Below, piece by piece: positions 1-11,499 of a stretch of 64,000 bases of DNA. The translations under genes were made by a program, and so were the position numbers. The notes beneath the pieces are model-generated. The model had not been told where the DNA came from and did not search any database. It saw only the letters and a list, made by a program, of their open reading frames with translations. This stretch comes from Neoceratodus forsteri (Eukaryota; Chordata; Ceratodontiformes; Ceratodontidae). Numbering within the stretch: position 1 is the first letter of the stretch; the number at the start of each line of letters is the position of its first letter. The DNA lies in the NCBI GenBank assembly GCA_016271365.2, contig CM057454.1:693051501-693115500 (forward strand), written 5' to 3'.

Positions 1-115
1 ATCCCGCAGTCCAGAAAGATGCATGCAGATAGGGCAGCACCTCAGTGTCCAGAAGATCTGCCTGGATATCGCTGCCCCACAGCCACTGCATTGCACCACT
101 CCCCACATTATACTG
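1..115 (-). repeat. CR1 LINE 5'-region fragment, runs off the window
   Basis: The stretch resembles 46,110-46,215 closely (shared gggcagcacctcag/gggcagcatctcag, gctgccccacagccac/gctgccccacagccat, ttgcaccactcccca/ttgcactactcccca). At the later site this lies at the 5' end of a CR1 element read on the minus strand, so this piece is the 5' end of another minus-strand CR1 whose body would lie to the left of the window. The short plus-strand reading frame here is fortuitous. Confidence 0.55.
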
Positions 116-1499
116 CAGTTATACTGCTATTCCACTACTTGTCTGCTACTGAAGCTCTCCTAGTTCCCTTTTTATTAATTTACTGTCCTAAAATCCTGCC
201 ACTGTTCCTCTATAATATTTGAAAATACATACACTTCTATCTCACCTCTTTATCCTTACCATCAAAAGGTAACTACAATTACAATAATCTACCTTCTACT
301 AATACAGATTCTATTATAGAATCAGAGCACAATGCAAAACTTCTGCTACTTAGCAACAACAAACAGGTGACAACAAAACCAAGTTGATGTAGCTTTTTAA
401 AATAGAAAAAATAGTAGTTTAAACCAATAGAAATCAGCAGTTCCAAAATCACCTTGAACTACAAGAAAGAACACAGTACCAAACCTCTGCCACAATAACT
501 AAACAGTTCTAAAACATTGGAGAAAGAAGAGAAAAATCAGAGACTGAGCAAAAAGATGCAATGTACTATAAAGAATTAAGCAATAGGTATACTCAGCTGT
601 TTAACAAAGAAAATAAAGTACCTACCAAAACAGACAGGATACCCATAAATGACACTTGGGTTCTCAATATCAGACACCACCAAAGGCACATACAGAAAGG
701 GTTTAAACTATAGTATTAAAATTAACCACATCAGATTAGAAAGATCACACTAAATAAATGTGTTGATCCTTCTGACTTCCAACAAATATCTACCACACAA
801 ATTGTATATCTTCCTGGAGCTTACAGGGTTGTCTTTCACAGTCACAGTCAGTGTCTGTAGATATTCTAAGAAAACAGAACACTGTCATCAGTAACCAAAG
901 TCTTATACTGCATGACAACTACCGCAGCAGTGCAATAATCGGTTAAAAATTTGTACCTGTACTTTTCTATGCCAATTTTCAATTGCAAGTACTTATCTAC
1001 TGACTTGTCTATATGATACCCTTCTTTTCACAATTTACATCTGCTGGGCTATGTTTTTTCCCATATGACATAAAAAACAGCACTCCTTTTAATCTTGCTC
1101 TTGGCAGGTTTTATCAGTATTCACATCAGGTTTTTGTACATCTATCATTTCAAATCCTTTTTGTTGGGACTACAACAAAGTACCATGCTATCTAGTAGGA
1201 CATGGTACACCACCATTATGGAGCAGTAGGTGTACAAAAACAGCTGGATAAACTGATTAAAACAACAGTTCAAAACAAGATTAAAAGGAGCACTACTGTT
1301 CTTTCATATCTGAAAAAGGTAATGATATACAAACAAGTCAGTAAATAAGGGATAATTAAAAATAGGATAAAACTGTATAGATCAAAATTGCTCAAGAGCA
1401 GGTGTGCATTGTCAGGTGGTTATTACCCACCACCCCTCAAGCATAAATGATAGCTGACATGCTCCAGTGTTGAGGGGTATTAATACCATGTGGTCCTGT
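116..1499. other. AT-rich stretch with nothing recognised
   Basis: AT-rich sequence with only one short reading frame (1,013-1,195) and no similarity to known protein families that I can see. No terminal repeats, tandem repeats or RNA gene were noticed. It is probably old, decayed repeat or unique intergenic DNA. Confidence 0.5.
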
Positions 1500-2066
1500 C
1501 CAGTAACAAAGTTAGAGCACCCCAAATGTGTACCCACAGAAAAACACAGCAGTGTGTAAAACCAGCTGACACAACTCCCAGGCAGGCAGGCACACCAATG
1601 TTAATTTTGGGATGTCAGTAAGTAAACTGAGACTTTGAGAGTATGCACTCCACTGACATGTATGGGCATTATTTTTCTAGAGCGTCTCATAGAAACATAG
1701 AGTTGACGGCAGATAAGGACCGCAAGGCCCGTCTAGTCTGCACATTTTTTCTGCCTTATGAATGTGTCTCGTACTACTTAGTGTTGTAATTTACAGAAAT
1801 AAAAGCAATCGCAGGAGTGGAGTAACAGACACTCTTGCTACAGCAGTCACTTTCAGTTTTATAAATTGCAGGTAAAAATAGCACTAACAGCTAAAGAAAG
1901 ATTGTGCTCATACAAGTCAGGTGAGTGCACACTCACCATTCATTTTCTAATGTCACAAAATTAACATGGGGGTGCCTGCCTGCATGGTGGCATGTCAGCA
2001 GGTTCCAGAAATGCCTCTGATTTTCTGTGGGTACACATTCGGGGTGCTAGAACTGTTTGACTGGAA
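1500..2066. repeat. Inverted repeat (foldback remnant) interrupted by a CR1 tail
   Basis: The left arm, about 1,505-1,640, contains caccccaaatgtgtaccca, caggcaggcaggca and gttaattttgggatgtca. The right arm, about 1,935-2,066, carries the same blocks in reverse complement (tgggtacacattcggggtg, tgcctgcctgc, tgtcacaaaattaac). Arms are about 130 bp with visible divergence and small gaps. The spacer contains a short CR1 3' tail. This looks like an old palindromic DNA element. No terminal duplication was identified. Confidence 0.5.
1687..1770 (-). mobile_element. CR1 LINE 3' tail, short 5'-truncated copy
   Basis: It carries catagaaacatagagttga and ggcagataaggaccgcaagg followed by a gtctgcac-like block, the hallmark 3' end of the CR1 copies elsewhere in this window (2,541, 36,023, 50,455). 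Read on the plus strand it is the reverse complement of the CR1 3' terminus. Only about 80 bp remain. Confidence 0.7.
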
Positions 2067-2540
2067 GAGGAAGACCAGTCAGTACAGCTCTCAGTCATTG
2101 TCCACAGCTTAATGATCCAAAATCATTACAGTAGTATAAATTTCATATAACGTTATTTACCACCTCGGCCTTGACACAGCGTGGGTATCATGCAACAAGG
2201 TTCGGGTGGCTATGTGGGGAGGGGCACCTCCATCTGTGTGCAAGTAAAATAAACTTTTGGGAAATGTATTCTACTGCAATTGCTGTGTATTATTAAACTG
2301 TGGATAGAGAACTGAGAGCCATACTGACTGTTCTCACTTCAATAGATGGGACAGCATGGTATATTATTAATACCATCAACACTGGTCAAAGTCATCTATC
2401 ATATATGTTTCAGGGGGCTGGATACCAGACAATGCACATCTGCTCTTTGACAGATTATTGCACTGCTGCTTTGACACAAACAACACGAGAGGAAGAAAAC
2501 ACTACTGCCAAAAAAAAAATATAAAAAAATTCCTGTTTGT
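2067..2540. other. Unrecognised stretch
   Basis: No protein, RNA or repeat family recognised. Two small overlapping frames on opposite strands (2,300-2,587) show no family features. It directly abuts the 3' end of CR1 copy 1. Confidence 0.4.
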
Positions 2541-4185
2541 AAACAGAAACACAGAAGTTGATGGCAGATAAGGACTGCAAGGCCCATCCAGTCTGCTTAT
2601 TTTTTCTACCTTATGAATGTGCCATTGGACTGTACTCTGTCAATGGTCTATCTATTCATACTCATCTGTATTGCTCCCTTATGCCTATCCCATGCCTGTT
2701 TGAAGCCCTGCACTGTATTCATACGTTCAATGTGTCCACCACCCTTTCTGTGAAAATAACTTCCTCACATTACCCCTTAATCAGACTCCCTCTAATCTCA
2801 TGCTTTGCCCTCTTGTCCTGCTATTTTTCTTATATTGAAACATGTTAGACTCTTTCACCTTGTTAATGCCCTTAAGATGCTTGAGAGTTTTGATCATATC
2901 ACCTCTCTCCCTCCTTTGCTCTAGGGTATACATATTGAGCTCCATTAATCTGTCCTCATATGTTTTTTGATGCAGTCCCTGCACCATTTTGTTTGCCCTT
3001 CTCTGGACTGCTTCCATTTTGTTAATGTCCTTGTGCAGGTGCAGCTTCCAGTACTGCACGCAGTACTCCAGATGGGGCCTAACCAGTGTCTTGTAAAGAG
3101 GGATTATTATCTCCCTCTTATGACTTGTGATACCCCTAGTAATAAACCCTAACATCCCTCTAGCCTTATCTACTACTTTGTTGTCTGCTTGGCTGATTTC
3201 AGGTCATCTGTGATGATGATGCCCAAGTCTCTTTCTTCCCTTGTGATTGCCAGCAACTCCCCTCCCAACCTATAGGTGGCTTCAGGGTTTCTCTTCTCTA
3301 TGTGCATGATCTTGCACTTCTTTGTGTTAAACTCCAGTTGCCACTCTTCTGACCATTTTGCCAGTTTATCCAGCTCTCTTCTTATTCTGCCCACCCCGTC
3401 TGGATCATCTACTCTGTTGCAGATCTTGGTGTCATCTGCAAACAGACAAACCTTACCCTCCAGTCCATCTGCAATGTCACTGATGAAGATATTGAAGAGG
3501 ACTTGCCCCAGGACTGATCACTGAGGCACCTCACTTGTGACCTGCATCTCCCTGACTGTATACCATTTATCACCACTCTCTGTTTTCTGCCCACCAACGA
3601 GTTTACCACCCAGTTGACCAACTTCTGACTCACCCTGAGCCTACCTAGCTTATTAATCAATCTTTTATGTGGAACAGTATCGAAAGCTTTGCTGAAGTCA
3701 AGGTAGGTGACATCAACTGCACCCCCTTGGTCCACCACTCTGGTTATCCAGTCAAAGAAATCTATGAGATTAGTTTGACAGGACCTTCCTGTTGTAAACC
3801 CATGCTGTCTTGAATCCTGTGCTCCTATGGATTCCAAATGTTGCACTATCCTGTCCTTAAGGAGTGCCTCCATAATCTTGCCCACTACTGAGGTTAGACT
3901 GACTGGTCTGTAGTTCCCTGCCTCCTCCCTGCTACCACTCTTGTGGAGCGGGATCACATGAGCCCTTCTCCAGTCTTCTGGGACCTCTCCTGTGCTCAGA
4001 GACTCACTAAACAGTTCTGATAATGGCTCTGCTAGTTATACCCTTAGCTCCTTTAGTACCCTGGGATGTATGCCATCAGGTCCCATTGCCTTGTCCACTC
4101 TGAGATTAGCGAGCTCTTGTAGGACCGTTTCTTTTGTGAAGCGACTAGTGCACACCTCCTTCCCCTCTGTGTCCATGGTGCTGAG
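2541..4185 (-). mobile_element. CR1 LINE copy 1, 3' part (continues at 14,492)
   Basis: The element is read on the minus strand. Broken reading frames encode CR1 reverse transcriptase. At 4,036-4,284 the piece just upstream of the palm has the motif KAMGPDGIHPRVLKELR. At 3,409-3,957 come NYRPVSLTSVVGK, QHGFTTGRSC and YLDFSKAFDTVPHKRLINKL. At 3,173-3,394 is EEWQLEFNTKKCKIMH, and at 2,781-3,155 is [13 protein letters not shown] with the C-terminal part. The FADD catalytic block is present near 3,430-3,450 but in a different frame, so a frameshift lies just before it. The 3' end at 2,541 carries the typical CR1 tail. The element is cut at 4,185 by the hAT insertion and resumes in frame at 14,492. 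The copy is dead. Confidence 0.9.
4178..4185. repeat. 8-bp target-site duplication, left copy (hAT-A)
   Basis: The sequence gtgctgag directly precedes the left terminus (tagtggtgggcaaatt) and recurs at 14,492-14,499 directly after the right terminus. Eight base pairs is the usual duplication length of hAT transposons. Removing the insert and one copy restores an uninterrupted CR1 reading frame. Confidence 0.9.
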
Positions 4186-4480
4186 TAGTGGTGGGCAAAT
4201 TGGCCCCAATTCACTCTGCGAAGTGATTCGTGGATTAATGCAGAATTCGTAAAGTACTCCACAACACAAAGTGGAATACTTCACGTCATAATGAGGGATA
4301 CAAAGTCTATTGAAACCAAAGAAGTCACATTATTCTGCCTTTCCCAAACCACTACTCCACTAATTTTAAGGTGAAGTACATTGAAATCAATGAACTTTGT
4401 ATCACTTTGCCTTGTTGGTGAGCTCCAAAGGTGAATTTTACAGTGATTCATGGGATTGCAGGTCACATAGGCTCTAAATC
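4186..4480. promoter_or_regulatory. hAT-A left terminal and subterminal region
   Basis: The terminal repeat is followed by scattered copies of a short motif around gaagtg/cacttc or gtgaagt/acttcac (for example gcgaagtgattcg near 4,218, tacttcacgtc near 4,278, ggtgaagtac near 4,371). The same motif is enriched at the right end and at the right end of hAT-B. In hAT transposons, repeated subterminal motifs bind the transposase. That role here is inferred. Confidence 0.5.
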
Positions 4481-5343
4481 CTTCTGCACAGCCTCAGTTC
4501 AGGGTATTGTGTGTAGGTAGCTGTAGGAGACAGTTTGCTCGGAGAGCTCTCTGTGATTCAAACCCTGTAAAATCTGTTAAAAAAGCCTTTTTGAGTATTT
4601 TTTTTTGCTCAAACTTTAGTGCATCGATTGTAGGAAACCCTCCTGTGCTCATATCATCAAGTTTGCATGTGGATTTTGAATGTTAATGTACAATATTCAG
4701 TCTGTGTACTGACAGACAGTGGAAGTGTGCTTTGGGGGAGGGGTGTATCTGTGGTGTAGGTAGATTTAAGTTAGAGAAATAGGGAGTTCTTTGTTTTTTG
4801 GTTATATTTTTCTGCATAACTGTGTTAATGTACACCTAGTAATATTTTCAGTAATTGTTGAGTTTTTTTGCGGAGTGTGTTGTGGACCTGGTGCAGCAGT
4901 GCATAATTTCAGGTTGTTTAAAATATGTGGTATATTACTGAAGTTTTCAATTTGCTTAGACAAAGTGTGTGTGTGAGTGTGCGTGCAGTGTGTGACATCA
5001 AATAATACACCTTTTATTGTGACACAGTGTAATTGCAGCAGTGTGAACCTGCTATCCGCTGTACCTGTGTAATTTTGTACTACCATTGTGGTATCTTGGT
5101 TTTGCACTGTTACTGTAATCTGCAGTCACAGTGCTCCCCCACAACCCACAAAAGGTATTATTTTCCAGATTGTATTGTGACTTGAGCACCACTGGTTGGT
5201 TAAGGTGTTGTTGCACTTGTTGTGACTTTGTGTCTGTATCTCTTGTTGAAGTCACAGTTGTTTTTTTTGCTTCACATCCAGTGGCCCAGAGTGAACATTC
5301 CAAAATCTAAATTTGTTTAGAATATTCTTGTTGATCCCCCAAA

Positions 5344-6285
5344 ATGCCTGCAAAGAGCTGTGCAAGTAAAGCTGTTTCTCACCATGGCACTGCTGCCAGT
5401 GGTAAGATTGTCTGTGAGCATGGTAGTACGCAATCACAGAAGTGCATTACTGATGTGAAGAAAGATATTTCTCCTTCAATGTTTTTTACAGTGAAAACTG
5501 TAGCTTCACTCATAGTTGGGGGAGATGATGTTGTCCCAGCTTGTGTTGTTAGTGCAGTTGCTGGTGGTATGAGTATTCCTGCCTAAAGTTCCACTTTTGC
5601 CCAGTTGACCATGTCCAAAAATATAGCTGAGTATAAAGCAATGAGAGACAGTGTAGATGATGTCATACTCCCCAGTAACATCCCATTGGTAACTGAACAT
5701 GAGGATTCTGATCATCATGGCAATGATACCACACAATGTCACATTTCTTCCACTACAGTTCAGGTCACGCATTTGCCATGCAATGATTCACAGTGTGGTG
5801 AAAAAATATCGGGTGGTGGTTGTGTTGATGATGAGTCTGATGATGCTGATGTTGCTGTGGTTGCAACATGTAGTCCACATGCCAGCATCCAAGGAGAAGA
5901 TGTGGATGTGGATAATGTTGATGAATATGATGATGATGTCAGTGACCCCTGTTGGGAACTGGAGAAAAAGAAATTCAAGGTGGCTGTGTCTGGGTCTGTT
6001 GCATTAACTTCCCCAGTAAAAAGTTGTGATTTACCAGTTTCAGTTGATGATGATGACCCAGTAATAATGATAGGTAGTCATGGTGGTCAGTTGCAGTCCA
6101 AGTGTGTCCAGCCTGAAAAATCATGTAGCACACCCCCCACATCAGGGCTTAAAAAACTGGAGTCCAATAAGCAGCAACAGGGACATGTTAAAGTAGGGGA
6201 TCGCAATCCCTTGTTTGGAATTTTTTTGTGCAAGATGCAAATGAGGAGTAAGTTGCAATCTGCCAGGTTTGCCATGCACCTTTGA
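5344..6285 (+). pseudogene. hAT-A transposase, acidic N-terminal region
   Basis: A single plus-strand frame opens with an ATG at 5,344 (context caaaatgcc) and runs to 6,285 with one internal stop at 5,584. The first 80 codons are unremarkable. After the stop the product is strongly acidic with Asp-rich runs (for example DDESDDADVAVV and NVDEYDDDVSDPCWELEKKK). It overlaps the start of the BED finger, which is read in another frame from 6,213, so a frameshift lies near 6,200. I interpret it as the N-terminal extension of the transposase because the reading direction and spacing fit, and because no other gene begins here. An alternative is a separate small acidic protein. The strand and extent are clear, but the function is inferred. 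Confidence 0.5.
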
Positions 6286-8576
6286 GGTGAGGTAAAAAGG
6301 GGAGCCATCTGGGCACAGGGGGACAGCATACACATCTTAAGAAGAGACACATGGCACTGTGAACATAGCACAAGATGGCAGCTAATACCACAGTGGGGCG
6401 TTCACCCTCATCATCAACCATAATGAGTATGTTATCCCCTTCCATGACTATAAGATCATGTAGGAAATTAAATATGTGCAGTAGCGATGAAATAACAGCA
6501 GAGGATTACTACAGGCATGATGAGGTGGAGGAGCATAATGATTCTGAAATCTTGTCCAGAGGTGGTGAGAGTAACAGTTTTGGTGGTGTTGGTGGTGAAT
6601 GCAGTATGTCTAGTGCAAGTGGTACATCAACCCCTGTTCATAAATCTGGGAAAATAACTTCATTTATGGATTTTTCATCACCTCTGCAACCATCTTCATC
6701 ACATGTTCACACTCCACCCTCTGCCATTCGCAGAGCAGAACCATTTGTTGTCACACCCCACATAAAACGTTTAAGTTAGACCATGTTACAGAGTGTTTTT
6801 GCACATAAGCTGAAGTACCCATCCAATCATATAGTGTCACATGTACTTAATGCTGCTGTAGGTGAAATGCTGGCAATTGATCTTTTGCCCTTCTCCTTTG
6901 TGGAGAATTCGGGGTTCCCACAGTTTGCAGCACATGTCTGTCCAAAATGGAAAGCAGCATCCAGGACATACTTTTCCACTTGTGCTATCCCTGAGTTGTA
7001 CCGTACTGTGTCCGACTCTGTAAGACATGCCTTTCAGCATTCCTCCTCTCCATTCACCCATTTAATTATGGATATGTGGATAAGTGGCAAAACAGTGGGA
7101 AGTTCATATTTGTGTATAACTACACATTGGCCATAGGTGCCGGGTGTTGTTTGTGCTGTAGGTAGTATGAATAATCAGTGTAGTAAGGTGGAGTGTCGTG
7201 GTAGGAATCTTCCAGGAATTCGACAGCATGCAATGATTGCTATGCATAATGTGATCTGTTCACACACTGGTGAAAACATGCTGGACTTGGTACTAACTGA
7301 AATTGACAAGTGGCTGAACCCCCTGTCCCTGAGAGATGGGGTCATAGCAAGTGACAATGGGTCAAATGTGGTGGAATGCATCATGAATGGTGGCTTTGTT
7401 TGGGTTCCATACATGGCCCACTGTTTAAATCTTGTGGTGCAGGAGTTTCTGCAGCACCCTGATGTAAACGAAATGCTGACAGCTGCACACCGTATCTGTT
7501 CTCACTTTTCATGCTCTGCAAAGACCTGTGACCAATTTCAGCAGATGCAGATCCGAAACTGCCTCCTGCAGCACTGCTTGAACCTGGAAGTTGTCACCCT
7601 GTGGAACTCCACTTTATACATGGCAGAGAGGTTGTATAAACAATACAAAGCCATCTTAGAATATCTTGTCATGTACACTAGCCGTGACAGTTCCAGGGCC
7701 TCCATGTCTATGACAACTGAACAGTGGCGACTCATAGACTCTGTAATAACAGTTTTGACGACTTTTGAACATGCCACACAGGCAGTGAGTGGCGAGTCTG
7801 CCTCCATTAGCCAATCAATTCCACTGCTGCGGGTGCTGAGGCAGACATTGGTGAATGTACAGCATAGCCTTGATGTTGCCGGAGACAGTGCTAGCAGTGT
7901 GTTGCTGAAACACATGCCGAAAGTATTCGATCAAAATCGTTACATCTTGAGCATCCAGGGTAGTGACAACTTTGCAATAGCAACAATACTGGACCCACAA
8001 CACAAACAGAGAATTGCCTCAGTACTGGAGGGCGGGCCTGAACAGATAAAAACTGTCAGTAGGCAACTGGTACACTTGGTTCATGGGGCACAGAAGTCAC
8101 ATGCCAAGGTCAGCAAACCTCAGCAGCATACTTAGGCTTAAGGTGAACCTGGAGTAGTATCAAGCATATCCTGTAAGGGGAAGGGGACTGCAATTCCAGG
8201 TGGTCTGTCATCAAAAGCGGTTGGCGTTAACCCACTTTGGGAGGCTTTGTCCCAAGTAGGGATTTGTGACATAAATGATTCCAGAGAACAGGATGATACA
8301 TCAGCCACTGGACTTAGTGCAGCACAGCGAATGGTTGAGTCATACTTGTCTAAAAAGAGGCATCTGTCAATAAATGATGATCCTCTTTTATACTGGAGTG
8401 GAAAGGTCAGTGAATGGCCAGAGCTGACCGCAGTGGCACTGAAATACCTGACATGTTCACCCTCCAGTGTAAGTGTCGAGAGGGTATTCAGCTCAGCAGG
8501 TGCAATAGTTCGGGATCGTCGTACAAACCTCTCTCCTACAAATGTCAGTTTGCTGACATTCATAAAAAATGAATGA
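6213..8576 (+). pseudogene. hAT-A transposase core: BED finger, DDE region, hATC domain
   Basis: One frame runs through the whole core with no frameshift, only stop codons (6,249, 6,288, 6,360, 6,366, 6,777, 7,134, 8,133, 8,139). The BED zinc finger is at 6,213-6,350. It starts VWNFF, followed by CQVC (6,261-6,272), GSHLGTGGQHTHLKKRH and a C-x2-C-x20-H-x4-H pattern. The catalytic RNase-H-like region follows, with FTHLIMDMWIS near 7,055, IASDNGSNVV near 7,345, and PYMAHCLNLVVQEFL near 7,410 containing the CxxH-like block. It continues through TEQWRLIDSV and IATILDPQHKQR near 7,980. The C-terminal hAT dimerisation domain is at about 8,430-8,570 (SSVSVERVFSSAGAIVRDRR). Its order and length match ZBED-type hAT transposases, which cut and paste the element. 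The gene is inactive as written. Confidence 0.88.
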
Positions 8577-8820
8577 GAGGCACATACCAGCTCAAACTGC
8601 AACTTCAGTATTCGTTCCCCAGCCTAGTCGTAGTTTTGCTGATGTAGAAATGGACCATCCTGGTGGTGCTGTCCGTGGCAGCATGAAACAGCCTACCACT
8701 GACATAGATGATGACACAATGGAGAAAGAATTTCTCAGTGGTCAGAATTCTGACATAGATGACTGTGAGGGCAGTTCTCTTTATGAGAATCATGATGAGG
8801 TCAATGTTGGCAGGTTTTAA
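8569..8820 (+). pseudogene. Small acidic reading frame after the transposase
   Basis: An 83-codon frame overlaps the transposase stop by a few bases in another frame. The product is acidic (TDIDDDTMEKEF, NSDIDDCEGSSLYENHDEV). It could be an acidic C-terminal tail that lost its frame, or chance. No family was recognised. The acidic composition resembles the N-terminal region of the same transposase, which is the only support for it being coding. Confidence 0.3.
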
Positions 8821-8842
8821 CTTAAGTGGTTAAAAGGCTGTC

Positions 8843-10590
8843 ACATTTGTTGCATGATACTTGTTTTCTTTTTCATAAAGTTAAAACAGTGTCCACTCAG
8901 AGTGACTCAAATTCCGTATGTCACGTCACATTTGTAACACAGAGCACAATATATCCTGACCATTGTACCACCACCATAAGACTGCTGTTAGCCACTGCCA
9001 TCACAGGGAATGTCACCGTGTGTCCCCCTGGACCACCACCATGAAACTGCTGTTAGCCACTGTCACCAGGGGGAATGACTTTGTATGCCCCCCTGGACCA
9101 CCACCATAAGACTGCTGTTAGCCACTGCAACCACCACCAGATGCAGGAAGATGTGAGAGGGAATGTCATCATGTGCCTAAGCTATGACCACCATCACCCA
9201 CCACCACCATTCTGATGATGTTTTCCATTACATGTCTTGACCATGCCAAGGCAGAGGGAATTGAACAGGAGACCACATCCATCAGCCACAGGCACAAGGC
9301 TTCTTACTATGAATACTAGAAAGTGAGTATGTGTACTAATGTTTTTCATGCTATTCAACTTCCTTTAGCTGTGTGTTTTGTTTCCTGTTGCTTTTCTGAG
9401 CTGCAATGGTCAAACAAATACGGTCAACTTATTTTGTTTTTTTACAGGTTAACAAACGATTCTCTGTTGCTGAAGGGCTGTATCAATGGTGCAGCATTAC
9501 TGCATACAGCAACCTATGGGATATCCATTTCCATACTGGTAAGTACTGTATATCAATTTTATTTAATCTGTTCCTTTTTTTTTTTCGTAAGAGTGCAAAA
9601 AATCTGACTGATGATTTGTAAAGAAGGTGACATGTACGTCACTGTACTGACACATTTGTTGTATGATACATGTTTTCTTTTTCATAAAGTTTAAACAGTG
9701 TTCCACTCAGAGTGATTCAAATTCCATATGTCACATCACATTTGTAACACAGAGCACAATATATCCTGGCCCTGCACCACCACCATAAGACTGCTGTTAG
9801 CCACTGCCACTATAGAGAATGCCACTGTGTGCCCCATAGATCACCACCATAAGACCGCTGTTAGCCACTGCCACCAGGGGGAATGACTTTGTGTGCCTCA
9901 CTGGACTACCACTATAAAACTGCTGTTAACCACTGCCATCAGGGGGAATGACTTTGTGTGCCCCCCTGGATCACCACCATAAGACTGCTGTTAGCCACTT
10001 TCACCACAGGGAATGTCACCATGTGCCCCGCTGGACCACCACCATGAAACTGCTGTTAGCCATTGCCACCAGGGGGGATGACATCGTGTGCCCCCCTGAA
10101 CCACCACCATAAGACTGCTCTTAGCAACTGCAACCACCACCAGATGCAGGAAGATGTCAGAGGGAATGCCATCATGTGCCTAAGCTATGACCACCACCCA
10201 CCACCTCCAACATTCTGACAATGTTTTCCACTACATGTCTTGACCATGCCAAGGAAGATGGAGTTGAACAGGAGACCACATCCATCAGCCACAGGCACAA
10301 GGCTTCTTACTATGAATACTAGAAAGTGAGTATGTGTACTAATGTTTTTCATGCTATTCAACTTCCTTTAGCTGTGTGTTTTATTTCCTGTTGCCTTTCT
10401 GAGCTGCAGTGGTCAAACAAAAAGAAGGTCTGTATCAATGGTGCAGCATTACTGCATACAGCAACTTATGGGATATCCATTTCCATACTGGTAAATATAT
10501 CCATTTTATTTAATCTGTTCCTTTTTTCTTCATAAGAGTGCAAAAAAATCCAACTAATGATTTGTAAAGTAGGTGACATATATGTCACAA
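8843..10590. repeat. Direct duplication of an 0.8-0.95 kb segment inside hAT-A
   Basis: Copy 1 (about 8,843-9,643) and copy 2 (about 9,648-10,590) share long blocks in the same order: cacatttgttg, gttttctttttcataaagtt, cacagagcacaatatatcct, the minisatellite, aggagaccacatccatcagc, agaaagtgagtatgtgtact, atgctattcaacttccttta and a final gatttgtaaag. Short frames that appear in both (9,323 and 10,326) are by-products of the duplication. Copy 2 has more minisatellite units and a deletion near 10,425. Confidence 0.85.
8967..10130. repeat. 65-bp minisatellite, two blocks
   Basis: The unit is built on ccaccaccataagactgctg, then ttagccactg and gggaatg, ending in gtgtgcccccctgga, about 65 bp. About three units occur at 8,967-9,130 and about six at 9,775-10,130, one block in each copy of the larger duplication. 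Units differ by a few bases. No coding potential. Confidence 0.85.
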
Positions 10591-11499
10591 AATATTTGCC
10601 CAACACATCATGCACTGTATTCCAAATTTGTAGCTGCAGTCATGCCAGTGTTTAAAAGAGTTTGACTCAGGTTGTGTGACTTGACAAGATGTGGTTTTAA
10701 AATGTAACTTGAGTTAAGATGCAGGGACACTGACACAGTTTATTTCTTACAGCCTGGTACTAAATTTAATTGTGATCTGATGATTTTGTGTTCTTGTGGC
10801 TTCACAGCTTGCTATCTGTGCTAATCCATATACCCATGGTGGAACAGCCACAGCTTAAACATAATGTGTTACTGCTGCAATCAAGTTGTAATAAGTTCTT
10901 CATTTCTGTTTTTAGGAAACTTCTAAATGCTTTGTTGTGTCATAGTTGCCTTATTCAAAGAACTTTAACATCATCCCACCCCCAGGCTAGCAGACATGCA
11001 ACAAGTAGAAGTCGCATGAATCGATGCTGACCATGACCATCATTACTGGACTGGAGAAGGATGCAGATAAAATCTGTGAAGAAGTAACCAAATAATAAAC
11101 CATTAATGAGACCTACTTGCAAATATGATAATCCCCCCCCCAAAAAAAAATAACTTACCTTCATTGGTTTAAGAGTATTCCATTTCCAATTCCAACTCCA
11201 CAATTTCTCAAGCACTGGAATTCTTGTAAGGCTCCCATTTCACTTTGTCAGCACTGGGGAATTTTCTGGAAACAAGACAGTTGCATTTTGGGGAAGCACA
11301 AAAATTCTGGTGACTGTGTGTCAGCACTGCACGCATGACTGAGTGTGCCATTAATTCTGGGACACTTTGCATTTCATGTTACACTCTCATTTCACTTTGT
11401 CAACACTGGGGAATTTTCTGGACACAAGACAGTTGCATTTTGGGGATGCACAAAAATTCTGATGACTGTGTTGTGAGCACATAATGTCATAAATTATAA
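10591..11499. other. Interior hAT-A DNA with a small direct repeat
   Basis: No gene recognised. The block cactttgtcagcactgggga, then attttctgga and acaagacagttgcattttgg near 11,240-11,310 recurs near 11,393-11,445, a direct repeat of roughly 80 bp spaced about 150 bp apart. Confidence 0.5.

Noticed and set aside
2300..2587. Small overlapping frames near 2.3-2.6 kb
   Set aside because: No similarity, not conserved between repeats, and the end runs into a poly(A)-like stretch and a CR1 tail.
8967..10130. Regularly spaced 65-bp units as a CRISPR-like array
   Set aside because: Units are directly adjacent without unique spacers and lie in a eukaryotic transposon; it is a minisatellite.
9323..10535. 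Two similar 70-94 codon plus-strand frames (MSMCTNVFHAIQLP...)
   Set aside because: They repeat only because the DNA segment is duplicated; composition is hydrophobic by chance and the second has a deletion that changes the frame.
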